This document shows, piece after piece, positions 26,525 to 35,677 of a stretch of DNA of 64,000 nt (position 1 is the first letter of the stretch; the number at the start of each line of letters is the position of its first letter). This DNA comes from Labrenzia sp. THAF82 (GTDB lineage: Bacteria; Pseudomonadota; Alphaproteobacteria; Rhizobiales; Stappiaceae). The notes beneath the pieces were generated by a model. That model was not told the DNA's origin. It was given only the letters and a program-made list of their open reading frames with translations, and did no database searches. Location of the stretch: contig NZ_CP045354.1 of assembly GCF_009363435.1 (NCBI RefSeq), positions 4,182,501 through 4,246,500 on the forward strand, read 5' to 3'. The position numbers were made by a program, and so were the translations under genes.

Positions 26525-28186
26525 TTATCCGTTGCGTCCGTCGTCATCCGATCCATCGGACCAGTTGAGATCTCCCTCAGGTGTCAAGAAAACCTGGCCA
26601 GGATAAATAAGGTCGGGATTGCGAATCTGGTCGGTGTTTGCCTTGTAAATCGTGGTGTAGCGAACACCATCGCCGTAGAGCCTGCGCGAAATCCGCCAAA
26701 GGTTGTCCCCCTTGCGGATGATCACCACAGGCAGCGACTTCTTCACTTCAGCACCCTGCCCGTCACCCGTGTCGCCGCTGCCCGTGGCAACAACCTTTGT
26801 CAGGACGATCTGCTTGTCTTCTTCCTTTTCGAAGGTCACCGCTGCACGGGCATCCACGGAACTGCCGTCGCCGGCAATCAGGTCCGCCCGAACTTCCACG
26901 TCACCCTCGGCGATATTCTTGCTGCCTTGTACCAGCCACTTTCCACTGGAGTTGACCTGCGTCTCGCCCTGGTATTCGTCGCCAACATAAACACGCACTG
27001 ATGACCCGGGTTCGCCGGTGCCCGCGACAAAGACCTTGTCTTTTTCGGACTCAACCGCTTCCACAGTTACAGTCGGGGCTGCCTCGGACGACGGCTCGGG
27101 CCCTGTTGAAGCGGCGACACTTGTTTCCGCAGGAGCTTTTTCTGCTTTGCTCGCATCTGCACTTTGCGGCTCGGTGGTGCCCTGGCTGTCTTTCTGAGCA
27201 GTTGCTGTTTGCGTTTCCCCAGTTGTCACGTCGGGTGTCGCATCATTGCTGTTTTCAACAACAGCCGATGTTTCTCCATTCGGTGCATTGGAGCTTTGGG
27301 CGACAACTTGTGCCTCGCCAGCCTCTTGAGCGGGAGTTGTGTCCTCTGATGCAGCAGCAGTCTGTTCGTCGGCAGTCTGCGACGGTGTCTCCTGTGCAGC
27401 GGGCGAAGTAGCGGCAACCTCAGCGGCTGGTTTTGCAACTTCAGAAGTGTTGGCGGCAACCTCCTCGCCCGTCGTTTCGGCCGCAGCTTTTGCTGTTTCC
27501 GCTGGCAGAGTTTGGACCGTATCGGCGGAAGACCCATCGCCAGCAACTTGCGTGTTCTCACTGGACTGCGGCGCCGCGGCAACCACGGTTTCCGTCGCCG
27601 GCTTTTGAAGAACGTCAGAGGGGCCATCCGGCGTATTCAACACGACCAGCGGCTGTTCCTTTCCGCCTTCAGGAATGGACACAGCCAACCTTTCAGTCGA
27701 TTGCTCGACGGGCTGACCTTTCTCGTCATGGACCTCGAGGCCGACGTCATAATCGCCCGGTTTCAAGGGTTCATCGAGAATGATTGTCCATTCTCCGGCT
27801 TCGTTTGCAATGCTTGTTCCGACAACCTTGCCATTGGCCAGGAGCGCGACAATCGCACCGGCATCGGAACGACCCGCAACAACTGTTTCACCCGTGGGCT
27901 CTACGCCGACAACATCAAAGCTGGGACCCTTTGGCGGTGTTCCACCTTCAACTTCCACGCTCTCTTCGGCCGCCTTGGTCTCAACCGGACCATCTGATGC
28001 AGAGGGTTGCTGAAGCGACGAGACAGATTGTTCGTCCGTTTCCTGCGTGGCGGGTGCAGATACAACCTCTGCAGGTTGCTGAAACGGCAACCGTCCAGTC
28101 GTGTTGTAAGTGTACCCTGTCACGACCGCAGCAACCCCGACCGGTACACCCACAATCAAAGTCCAGATCAATGTCAGCTTGTTCAT
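26525..28186 (-). CDS. LysM domain protein with Ig-like repeats and low-complexity linker
   Basis: This 553-residue protein has an N-terminal membrane anchor (about residues 7-28). A bacterial Ig-like domain (about 90-175) is followed by a long Ala/Thr/Glu/Ser-rich linker (about 195-365), a second Ig-like domain (about 370-445) and a C-terminal LysM peptidoglycan-binding domain (about 485-535, KGDNLWRISRRLYGDG). It should sit in the periplasm, tethered to the inner membrane and touching the wall. This architecture is common in Hyphomicrobiales, and its specific role is unknown. Confidence 0.9.
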   Translation of the reverse strand: MNKLTLIWTLIVGVPVGVAAVVTGYTYNTTGRLPFQQPAEVVSAPATQETDEQSVSSLQQPSASDGPVETKAAEESVEVEGGTPPKGPSFDVVGVEPTGETVVAGRSDAGAIVALLANGKVVGTSIANEAGEWTIILDEPLKPGDYDVGLEVHDEKGQPVEQSTERLAVSIPEGGKEQPLVVLNTPDGPSDVLQKPATETVVAAAPQSSENTQVAGDGSSADTVQTLPAETAKAAAETTGEEVAANTSEVAKPAAEVAATSPAAQETPSQTADEQTAAASEDTTPAQEAGEAQVVAQSSNAPNGETSAVVENSNDATPDVTTGETQTATAQKDSQGTTEPQSADASKAEKAPAETSVAASTGPEPSSEAAPTVTVEAVESEKDKVFVAGTGEPGSSVRVYVGDEYQGETQVNSSGKWLVQGSKNIAEGDVEVRADLIAGDGSSVDARAAVTFEKEEDKQIVLTKVVATGSGDTGDGQGAEVKKSLPVVIIRKGDNLWRISRRLYGDGVRYTTIYKANTDQIRNPDLIYPGQVFLTPEGDLNWSDGSDDDGRNG

Positions 28187-28402
28187 TTTTTTTCCTGTCG
28201 GAAGCGCGAATTCTTGTTCGCGGCATTTCCGTGTCTGTTCCCTGCCACAGGCCCCGCAGCTTCAACCACCGTCAGAAAAGTCCTGTCAGGGTTCATGCAT
28301 AGCTGTTCTTTCCAAGCGCGGCAAGAAATCCCGCTTCAGAACCAAGGCCTTTCAAACAGAATGCTTGACCACATGGCAATCTGAATGCCACATCTTTGCG
28401 TC

Positions 28403-29020
28403 ATGAATACGGTTTCTCAAAATCAGCTTAAAAGCGTCTGCGTTTATTGTGGTTCCAGCTTTGGTTCGGACCCGACTCACGAAGCAGCAGCAACCCGTCT
28501 TGGTCAACTTATTGCCGACGCGGGGCTGCGTCTTGTCTACGGCGGCGGTTCGGTTGGCCTTATGGGCACGGTTGCAAAATCTGCGCTGGAGTCCGGCGGC
28601 GACGTTACCGGGATCATTCCGAAGTTCCTGGAAAAACGCGAAGTGATGCTGGACACGCTGGAAGACCTTGTCATCACCAACGACATGCACGAACGCAAGC
28701 ATCTGATGTTCGAAAAATCGGATGCGTTCATCGCGCTTCCCGGCGGCATCGGCACCTTGGAGGAGGCCGTGGAGATGATGACCTGGGCCCAGCTTGGTCA
28801 GCACCGCAAACCTGTCGTCCTTGCAAACATCAACGGGTTCTGGTCGCCGCTTCTGGAACTGCTGGACCATATGCGTGCTCAAGGCTACATCCGCCCAGAT
28901 ACCGAAGTCCCTTATCTGGTTGCCAAGAAGATAGAAGACATCTTGCCGTTGCTGCGCCAACAAGTCTCCGGCACTACGCATCAGGTTTCAGATCACCTGG
29001 CGGATGTCAGAGAGCTATGA
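28403..29020 (+). CDS. LOG family protein (cytokinin riboside 5'-monophosphate phosphoribohydrolase-like)
   Basis: This 205-residue Rossmann-fold enzyme has the family motif PGGIGTLEE (about residues 113-121) and VYCGSS near the start. LOG proteins hydrolyse nucleoside 5'-monophosphates to free base and ribose-5-phosphate; plant homologues activate cytokinins and bacterial ones act on AMP or cytokinin nucleotides. The ATG at 28403 is chosen by family length. An ATG at 28385 is also in frame, and neither has a good ribosome binding site. It is divergent from the LysM gene. Confidence 0.93.
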   Translation: MNTVSQNQLKSVCVYCGSSFGSDPTHEAAATRLGQLIADAGLRLVYGGGSVGLMGTVAKSALESGGDVTGIIPKFLEKREVMLDTLEDLVITNDMHERKHLMFEKSDAFIALPGGIGTLEEAVEMMTWAQLGQHRKPVVLANINGFWSPLLELLDHMRAQGYIRPDTEVPYLVAKKIEDILPLLRQQVSGTTHQVSDHLADVREL

Positions 29021-29143
29021 ACAGAGCACTCAGGTAGAACGTTCATTCTCTCTAGGTCACCGAAAAAACAACAACAGTATAAATTGCAGTTGGTGCCATT
29101 GAATAGTACCGTCTCGTAAGATTCGGTAGCAGTAGGTCCCTCC

Positions 29144-30397
29144 ATGCAAACGACCCTTTTGGTTGAAGACGCGTCGTTTTTTGAAAAAGCGATCGTTAAA
29201 AAACTGCATGAGGTCGGCAGAAACCAGATCATGGTGGCCCGAAACTATGCGGAAGCCGAGAGCTGCCTTAATCTGCCCATCGGCGAGCCGGATCTTGCCC
29301 TGGTCGATCTGACCTTGCCCGACGCACCCGATGGCGAGATCGTCGACCTTTGTGAAAAATGGAAAATTCCGACAATCGTCTTTACCAGCCGTTTCGACGC
29401 CAAAACCCGAAGCAAAATGCTGGAAAAGGGTGTGATCGACTATGTCTTGAAGGATTCACCGGGCAGTCTGAACTACGTTGCCGACCTGATCCGCAAACTC
29501 GCGAAGAATCCGAGCATCGGCATTCTGGTTCTTGATGATGCTGTAGTCGAACGCGACGCGATTTCCAAGATAATCTCCAAACACCTTTACAAGGTCTATC
29601 AGGCCGGTTCCACGGATGAAGCTCTGGAATGTCTGGCGGCCAATCCGGATATCAAACTGGTGCTGGCCGACTATTTCATGCCGGACAAAGATGGATTTGC
29701 CTTTTTGAAAGCCTGCAGGCGATTGCACGACGCTGAAAAGGTTGGCGTCATCGGCATGTCCTCCTTTGCAAACCCGGACAATCGGGTTCGGTTTTTGAAG
29801 TATGGTGCCGCGGACTTTGTCGACAAAAACTGTTCGCCGGAGGAACTGCTTCTCAGAGTATCGCAGAACCTGGACTACATTTATCGCATTGAAGAACTGA
29901 ACAACATGGCAATGCGTGATGCTCTGACAGGACTATACAATCGGCGCTATCTTCTCGACGAGACGGCAAAGGTCATGAAGGGCTGGGCTGTAACCGAAGG
30001 CCGCAACCACTGGCTGGCTTTGCTGGATCTGGATTCCTTCAAGGACATAAATGATACGCTCGGCCACGATTTCGGGGACGCGGTCCTCAAGAGCTTTGCA
30101 AGGCACCTGGCCGGACTGACCAAAGAAAACGACATTGTTGCCAGACTGGGAGGAGATGAATTCTGCATAGTCTATTGCAACAGGTCGGAGGACGAGGTCG
30201 CTCAAAGTCTGCAGGGATTGCTTGAAACCCTTCAAGCCTCACCCGTCAAATTCGATGGTCAGGAACACAACATTCAAACAAGCATCGGGGCGTCCGTGCT
30301 TGAAGAGGACAAGTTCGATACGGCCCTCAAAACCGCTGATTTAAGACTTTACACGGCCAAAAGAACCGGACGCGGCCAGCTGGTAGCCGCAGACTAA
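29144..30397 (+). CDS. Response regulator with two receiver domains and GGDEF
   Basis: This 417-residue protein has REC1 (about residues 1-120, Asp in LVDLTLPD), REC2 (about 125-245, Asp in LADYFMPD with LDD upstream) and a GGDEF diguanylate cyclase domain (about 255-415, LGGDEF near 335). The RxxD inhibitory site is replaced by KEND. The layout is PleD-like, so it probably makes c-di-GMP on phosphorylation, although no histidine kinase is adjacent. ATG is preceded by GTAGG. Confidence 0.92.
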   Translation: MQTTLLVEDASFFEKAIVKKLHEVGRNQIMVARNYAEAESCLNLPIGEPDLALVDLTLPDAPDGEIVDLCEKWKIPTIVFTSRFDAKTRSKMLEKGVIDYVLKDSPGSLNYVADLIRKLAKNPSIGILVLDDAVVERDAISKIISKHLYKVYQAGSTDEALECLAANPDIKLVLADYFMPDKDGFAFLKACRRLHDAEKVGVIGMSSFANPDNRVRFLKYGAADFVDKNCSPEELLLRVSQNLDYIYRIEELNNMAMRDALTGLYNRRYLLDETAKVMKGWAVTEGRNHWLALLDLDSFKDINDTLGHDFGDAVLKSFARHLAGLTKENDIVARLGGDEFCIVYCNRSEDEVAQSLQGLLETLQASPVKFDGQEHNIQTSIGASVLEEDKFDTALKTADLRLYTAKRTGRGQLVAAD

Positions 30398-30420
30398 GCG
30401 AAAACCAGTCTGGCCTTCTC

Positions 30421-31332
30421 TCAATGCGCCTTTCTGTAGCGATGCCAACTGTCAAACGTGAAGACCACGAGCGCCAGCCAAATAAGTGCAAAAGCCATCA
30501 GCTTTGTCGGATCGAGGGGTTCGCCCCAGACATAGACCGCCATCAGAAAGTGCATGGAAGGTGCCATATATTGCATCAAGCCAAGCATGAAGAGCGGCAA
30601 GCGCCGCGCCGCAGAAGAAAAGAAGATCAGCGGCAAAGCGGTGACGATACCAGTCCCGGCGAGTGCCAGGAGAACCGGCAGGTCGTTCAGCACCAAGGCA
30701 TCTTCACCCCAACTGATGCACAAAATTACATAGAGGCTTGCCAGCGGCATCAGCAAAAGTGTTTCGACGAACATTCCCGGCGTCGCCTTAACGGGCGTCA
30801 CTTTGCGGACATAGCCATAGCCGGCAAAGGAAAAAGCCAGTACCAGGGACACCCAGGGCAATCCGCCGGCAAGCACTGCCTGCATCAACACAGCAAGGGC
30901 AGCAATCCCGACCGCAATGCCCTGCCCTATCGACAGGCGCTCATGCAGCACCACCAGACCGACGACAATGCTCACAAGGGGATTGATGAAATACCCAAGT
31001 GAAACGTCGAGCACCTGTTCGTTGGCAATCGCCCACACGAACACGAGCCAGTTGACAGCAATAAAGCTTGCCGAGGCGCACAGGCCCTTTAGCACATTGG
31101 GTTGTCTGAAGACCTCGCGCACTTCAGGCCAACGGCCCCGCAGGTACAAATACAGCCCAACGAACAGAACCGACCAGAGGATGCGGTGGGAGACAACAAT
31201 GTCGGCTGGAACCGTGTCGGTCAGCTTGTAGTAAGCGGGAAAAAACCCCCACATGCCATAAGCTGCGAAACCGAACATCAGTCCCCTGCGGAACTCCGCA
31301 TGCGCTTCGGCGTCAGACACCGTCTGCGACAT
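30421..31332 (-). CDS. rarD: EamA family transporter RarD
   Basis: This 303-residue drug/metabolite transporter superfamily protein has about ten hydrophobic helices. The N-terminal pattern GLMFGFAAYGMWGFFPAYYKL and the mid-region NWLVFVWAIANEQVLDVSLGYFINPL are characteristic of RarD, formerly linked to chloramphenicol sensitivity. The real substrate is unknown. It follows cimA by 36 bp on the same strand and may be its cotranscribed neighbour. Confidence 0.92.
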   Translation of the reverse strand: MSQTVSDAEAHAEFRRGLMFGFAAYGMWGFFPAYYKLTDTVPADIVVSHRILWSVLFVGLYLYLRGRWPEVREVFRQPNVLKGLCASASFIAVNWLVFVWAIANEQVLDVSLGYFINPLVSIVVGLVVLHERLSIGQGIAVGIAALAVLMQAVLAGGLPWVSLVLAFSFAGYGYVRKVTPVKATPGMFVETLLLMPLASLYVILCISWGEDALVLNDLPVLLALAGTGIVTALPLIFFSSAARRLPLFMLGLMQYMAPSMHFLMAVYVWGEPLDPTKLMAFALIWLALVVFTFDSWHRYRKAH

Positions 31333-31368
31333 CAGATTGCCTTTCTGGCGCTTTCCCGCGGACGGTGC

Positions 31369-32967
31369 TTAGTCAGACCCGTTTGCCTTCAAAAGCGCGA
31401 ATGTGATGGAGTCGACCAGAGCCTGGAATGAGGCGTCGACAATGTTTGAAGAAACACCGATCGTGAACCAGCGGCGGTGGGATTTGGTATCATGGCTTTC
31501 AATGAGAACGCGCGTTACAGCGCCCGTTCCACCATTGAGGATCCTCACCTTGTAATCAATCAGCTCCAGACCTGCAATGTCCGACTGATACTTGCCCAGA
31601 TCTTTGCGCAGAGCCATGTCGAGTGCATTGACCGGACCGTTTCCTTCCGCCACCGACATGCGGGTTTCACCTTCAACATCCACCTTGACGACCGCTTCCG
31701 ACACCGTGACCAGATCGCCGATGGCGTTGAAGCGGCGTTCGACCATCACCCGGAAGGAATTCACGTCAAAAAAGCGCGGGACTTCTCCAAGTTCACGCCG
31801 GGCCAGAAGTTCGAAGGAAGCATCCGCTGCCTCATAAGCGTAGCCTTCAGCTTCCCGTTCCTTGACCAGTGCAAGCAGCCGATCAAGCTTTGGGTCGGCC
31901 TTGTCGACTTCAATGCCGACCCGACTAAGTTCCTCAAGCAAATTGCTTTTGCCAGCCTGGTCAGACACCAGAACGCGACGCTGATTACCAACATTTTCAG
32001 GCGCAACATGTTCATAGGTCTGCGGATCTTTCAAAATAGCAGACGCGTGGATACCGGCCTTCGTGGCAAATGCCGTTTCACCGACATAAGGAGCCTGACG
32101 ATCCGGGGACCGGTTCAGGATCTCGTCAAAGGCATGAGAGATCGCCGTAATGTCCTTCAACTGATCATCGTTGACACCTAGTTCAAAACGCTCATTGAAA
32201 GCGGGCTTGAGCTTCAAAGTCGGGATCAGAGTGATCAGATTTGCGTTGCCGCAGCGTTCTCCAAGCCCATTAAGCGTACCCTGAACCTGACGGACGCCCG
32301 CATCAACGGCCGCCAGCGAATTGGCAACGGCGTGGCCCGTGTCATCGTGGGTGTGGATGCCGAGGTGTGAACCCGGCACGACTTCCTGAACACGTGTCAC
32401 GATATCGTAGATCTCGTCCGGCAGCGTGCCGCCATTGGTGTCGCAGAGCACTATCCAACGGGCACCGGCTTGATAAGCGGTCCGGGCGCAGTCGACAGCA
32501 TAGTCCGGGTTGGCCTTGTATCCATCGAAAAAGTGCTCGCAGTCGATCATGGCCTCTTTTCCGGCGGCCACTGCAGCGGTCACTGTTTCATGGATCGAAT
32601 CCAGGTTTTCCTCATTGGTGCATCCAAGTGCAATCTTGACGTGATAGTCCCAGGCCTTGGCGACAAAGCAGCATGCATCTGATTTTGACGACAGGATCTG
32701 CTGCAGACCCGGGTCATTGGCAGCGGAACGACCTGCCCGCTTGGTCATGCCAAACGCTGTAAAAATCGCCTTTTCCGTGCGCTTTTCGCTGAAGAATTCT
32801 GTGTCGGTCGGATTGGCCCCCGGATAACCTCCTTCCAGATAGTCGACACCGAGGCGTTCAAGAAGTCCGGCAATAACAATCTTTTCGTTGACCGAAAAAT
32901 CAATCCCGCTCGTCTGCGCGCCGTCACGCAGTGTTGTGTCGAATAGATAAAGGCGATCCTTGGTCAT
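31369..32967 (-). CDS. cimA: (R)-citramalate synthase
   Basis: This 532-residue enzyme of the DRE-TIM metallolyase family condenses pyruvate and acetyl-CoA to citramalate in the threonine-independent isoleucine route. DTTLRDGAQ near residue 10 and the GIHTHDDTGHAVANSL metal-binding motif are clear. The C-terminal LeuA-like regulatory domain (about 390-520) supports feedback control. The ATG at 32967 has AGGA seven bases upstream; a second ATG at 32973 is too close to it. The gene follows the GFA pair by about 30 bp. Confidence 0.94.
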   Translation of the reverse strand: MTKDRLYLFDTTLRDGAQTSGIDFSVNEKIVIAGLLERLGVDYLEGGYPGANPTDTEFFSEKRTEKAIFTAFGMTKRAGRSAANDPGLQQILSSKSDACCFVAKAWDYHVKIALGCTNEENLDSIHETVTAAVAAGKEAMIDCEHFFDGYKANPDYAVDCARTAYQAGARWIVLCDTNGGTLPDEIYDIVTRVQEVVPGSHLGIHTHDDTGHAVANSLAAVDAGVRQVQGTLNGLGERCGNANLITLIPTLKLKPAFNERFELGVNDDQLKDITAISHAFDEILNRSPDRQAPYVGETAFATKAGIHASAILKDPQTYEHVAPENVGNQRRVLVSDQAGKSNLLEELSRVGIEVDKADPKLDRLLALVKEREAEGYAYEAADASFELLARRELGEVPRFFDVNSFRVMVERRFNAIGDLVTVSEAVVKVDVEGETRMSVAEGNGPVNALDMALRKDLGKYQSDIAGLELIDYKVRILNGGTGAVTRVLIESHDTKSHRRWFTIGVSSNIVDASFQALVDSITFALLKANGSD

Positions 32968-32999
32968 ATGCATTTCCTACCCAGCGCGTTCGCTGCTTA

Positions 33000-33494
33000 T
33001 TATGTGTTTTCCGTTTGTCCGGACTTAACCGGCGGCCAGGTCTCAGTGTCGTGATCAGGGTGTTGGTTCGAAACAATCGAGGCCAGAAAGGCAAGTGCCT
33101 CAAAATCATCTTCAGTCGAGCGCGCCGGAATGTCCGCCATATGGTCCGTGAACGGCAATTTGCCCTCGACCCCGTATTGAATGACGGGCGCTATTGCGCT
33201 CGGGTCATCAAATGCACCAATCGCCAACGCGATGCCATCGGGAGCTTCATAAGTCAGAGGCGTACCACATTCACCACAGAACCCACGTTTCACCGCGTTT
33301 GAGCTCTGGAACCGTTTCGGTTCCTGCCGCGTCCAGCTGAGGTCCTTTTCATCCAGCACGCTGACGAGTGGACCATAGAGACCACCGAAAGCCTTTTGAC
33401 ACATGCGGCAATGACAAATCGACGCCTTGCCCAGCTTGCTGGTAACGCGAAATCGAACCGCACCGCATTGGCAACCACCGCTGTACCCGGTCAT
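33000..33494 (-). CDS. GFA family protein (zinc-binding), copy 2
   Basis: This 164-residue protein of the glutathione-dependent formaldehyde-activating enzyme fold has [19 protein letters not shown] and FCGECGTPL, providing the cysteine ligands of two zinc sites. It overlaps the upstream GFA gene as ATGA. It is a paralog of that gene, which suggests local duplication. Most GFA proteins are not proven to act on formaldehyde. The C-terminus ends with a QHPDHDTE motif also found in copy 1. Confidence 0.92.
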   Translation of the reverse strand: MTGYSGGCQCGAVRFRVTSKLGKASICHCRMCQKAFGGLYGPLVSVLDEKDLSWTRQEPKRFQSSNAVKRGFCGECGTPLTYEAPDGIALAIGAFDDPSAIAPVIQYGVEGKLPFTDHMADIPARSTEDDFEALAFLASIVSNQHPDHDTETWPPVKSGQTENT

Positions 33495-33988
33495 GGATGT
33501 TCCTCCGGCCAGTGTGTGGTGTCATGATCCGGATGCTGGCAATTGGTCGACGCGACGTCGCTTATGCCCCCAGGGAGATCGTCGCGATTTGACCGCGTTT
33601 CAGTGAGCGCGAAGAGTTTGTCATAGAAGGGAACGCGCCCCTCCACTCCGGATTGCTCAACAGGTGTGACGGCCCCGACATCGTCCAGGCTGCCATGGGT
33701 AAAGGAAATGACAGTGTCTCCAACTGTATCAAAGGCCAGCGGAGTGCCGCAGGTGTTGCAAAACGCGCGTCGGACAGGCTTGGACGAATGAAACCAGGTC
33801 GGTTCTCCCCGGGTCCATTCGAAATCCTTTTTCTCTGCCCCGATCAAAGGCAGAAAGAAATTGCCCGACGCCTTTTGACACATCCGGCAGTGGCACAGAT
33901 GCGGATAGTCGACTTTACCAGTGACACGGTAGCGCACAGCTCCGCACTGGCACCCGCCGGTCAAAGAACGCTGCTCAACCACGCTCAC
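33491..33988 (-). CDS. GFA family protein (zinc-binding), copy 1
   Basis: This 165-residue GFA-fold protein has [10 protein letters not shown] near residue 12, [10 protein letters not shown] and FCNTCGTPL. Its GTG start overlaps the cysS stop as GTGA and its stop overlaps the second GFA gene by four bases, so translation of all three is probably coupled. It shares the [11 protein letters not shown] ending with its neighbour. It may handle a glutathione or formaldehyde adduct, but this is family-level inference. Confidence 0.92.
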   Translation of the reverse strand: MSVVEQRSLTGGCQCGAVRYRVTGKVDYPHLCHCRMCQKASGNFFLPLIGAEKKDFEWTRGEPTWFHSSKPVRRAFCNTCGTPLAFDTVGDTVISFTHGSLDDVGAVTPVEQSGVEGRVPFYDKLFALTETRSNRDDLPGGISDVASTNCQHPDHDTTHWPEEHP

Positions 33989-35400
33989 CGCTTAACCTCC
34001 CAGGTCGTGACCCGCTCTCCTGTTTCTGAGTCTTTTGAATCCTTTAGAAGAATTCCCTGAGACGTCAGTTCATCGCGTATCTGGTCGGCTTCTGCCCAAT
34101 TTTTGGCGTTCAGCGCCTCCAAACGACGACTTATGGAAGACAGGATTGAGGTTTCATCAAATCCCGAAAGGTCAACCTTGACCGGCGAAACACCAAGCAG
34201 GACCGCAGAAGCGGAATAGACCTGCAGTTTTTCAGGATCCTTTGAGGCTTCCTGCGCAAGCACATGAAGGGCCTGAATGGCAGAGGCCGTATTCAGATCG
34301 TCCAGCAATGCATCGACAACCTCTGCGGCAGGTAGAGCATCCGTCTCGACAGGCTCTGGCCACTTGGACAACAGGTTCTCAGCTTCCTCGAGCTTACGTT
34401 TCGAGAAATCGATCGGCTCGCGGTAATTGGTCATCAGCATGGCAAGACGCAGAACTTCACCCGGCCAAGTTCGGTCGCCAAAACTCTCCGTTTCCAGAAG
34501 TTCCTGGATTGTGAAGAAGTTTCCTTCCGATTTGGACATCTTGCGACCTTCGACCTGTAGGAAGCCATTGTGCATCCAGTAATTGGCCATCAGCTCAGTG
34601 CCATGCGCGCAGCATGACTGTGCGATCTCGTTTTCGTGGTGGGGGAAGATCAGGTCTAGACCGCCACCATGAATGTCGAAGACCTTGCCCAGGTGATGCT
34701 CGCTCATCACAGAGCATTCGATATGCCAGCCAGGCCGCCCCCTGCCCCAAGGGCTCTCCCAGCCAGGCTCTTCCTCGCTGGACAGTTTCCAGAGAACGAA
34801 GTCGCCCGGGTTCTTCTTGTGCTCATCAACGGCGATGCGGGCACCGGCCATCTGTTCGTCCAGCTTGCGCTTGGAGAGGCCGCCATAACCGTCCATTGAA
34901 GACGTGTCAAAAAGGACTTCACCGCCGGCCTGATAGGCGTGACCCTTGTCGATCAGAACGCCGATCATTTCGACCATTCCGTCGATATGCTCAGTGGCGC
35001 GAGGCTCAAAGGTGGGTTCAAGAACGCAGAGCGCCTCAATAGCCTTGTGATACTGATCCGATGTTTTCTTTGTCACCTTCGCGATGGCTTCGTTCAAGGG
35101 TAGATCGGGATAGTCCCGCAATGCCCTGGCGTTGATCTTGTCATCCACGTCGGTGATGTTGCGGACATATGTGACATGGTTCTCGCCATAAAGATGGCGC
35201 AGCAGACGATAAAGCACGTCGAACACAATGGCCGGACGCGCGTTGCCGATATGAGCGAAGTCGTAAACCGTCGGGCCACAGACATAGAGCCGCACGTTGC
35301 CGTCATCGATCGCCCGGAAGTCCTCCTTCTGGCGCGTCAATGTATTGGTGAGCTTCAAGCCCTTGAAAGTGCCGGATATCGCTGTTTCAGCGGCGCTCAT
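33985..35400 (-). CDS. cysS: Cysteine--tRNA ligase
   Basis: This 471-residue class I aminoacyl-tRNA synthetase has the HIGH-type motif AHIGNARP (about residues 49-56), the GWHIECS and HHENEIAQ zinc-site segments, and KMSKS (about 290-294). It is a cytoplasmic enzyme that charges tRNA-Cys. It is the first gene of the run cysS-GFA-GFA-cimA-rarD, all on the minus strand with small gaps or overlaps. The promoter should lie in 35401-35520. Confidence 0.97.
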   Translation of the reverse strand: MSAAETAISGTFKGLKLTNTLTRQKEDFRAIDDGNVRLYVCGPTVYDFAHIGNARPAIVFDVLYRLLRHLYGENHVTYVRNITDVDDKINARALRDYPDLPLNEAIAKVTKKTSDQYHKAIEALCVLEPTFEPRATEHIDGMVEMIGVLIDKGHAYQAGGEVLFDTSSMDGYGGLSKRKLDEQMAGARIAVDEHKKNPGDFVLWKLSSEEEPGWESPWGRGRPGWHIECSVMSEHHLGKVFDIHGGGLDLIFPHHENEIAQSCCAHGTELMANYWMHNGFLQVEGRKMSKSEGNFFTIQELLETESFGDRTWPGEVLRLAMLMTNYREPIDFSKRKLEEAENLLSKWPEPVETDALPAAEVVDALLDDLNTASAIQALHVLAQEASKDPEKLQVYSASAVLLGVSPVKVDLSGFDETSILSSISRRLEALNAKNWAEADQIRDELTSQGILLKDSKDSETGERVTTWEVKR

Positions 35401-35677
35401 GTCAAACGGTCTCCTGGCCGGCTGGCCGGGCGATCCGTCTCAGAGGAATTTTTGCCAAGAGGGAACGGCCACAGCCAGCGGTGTCGCTAGCTGCAAATAA
35501 TGGTGATCGAAATGATGTTCCGTGTGGCCGTCATCATGGCCAGCTTTATGGACCGGAAATCGCGAGCCGGTCAAGGCAGCAAATATCGCGGACCTCCAAA
35601 ACGTGACTACCGTGACGTTGGCGCATCACCTGACTTGTTTTAGACTGAACCTACCGGGAATCAGAGGGGGTATTCCT

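Noticed and set aside
35522-35677. Upstream start for the L,D-transpeptidase
   Set aside because: The added 52 residues place the signal peptide far from the N-terminus, and no ribosome binding site precedes 35522.
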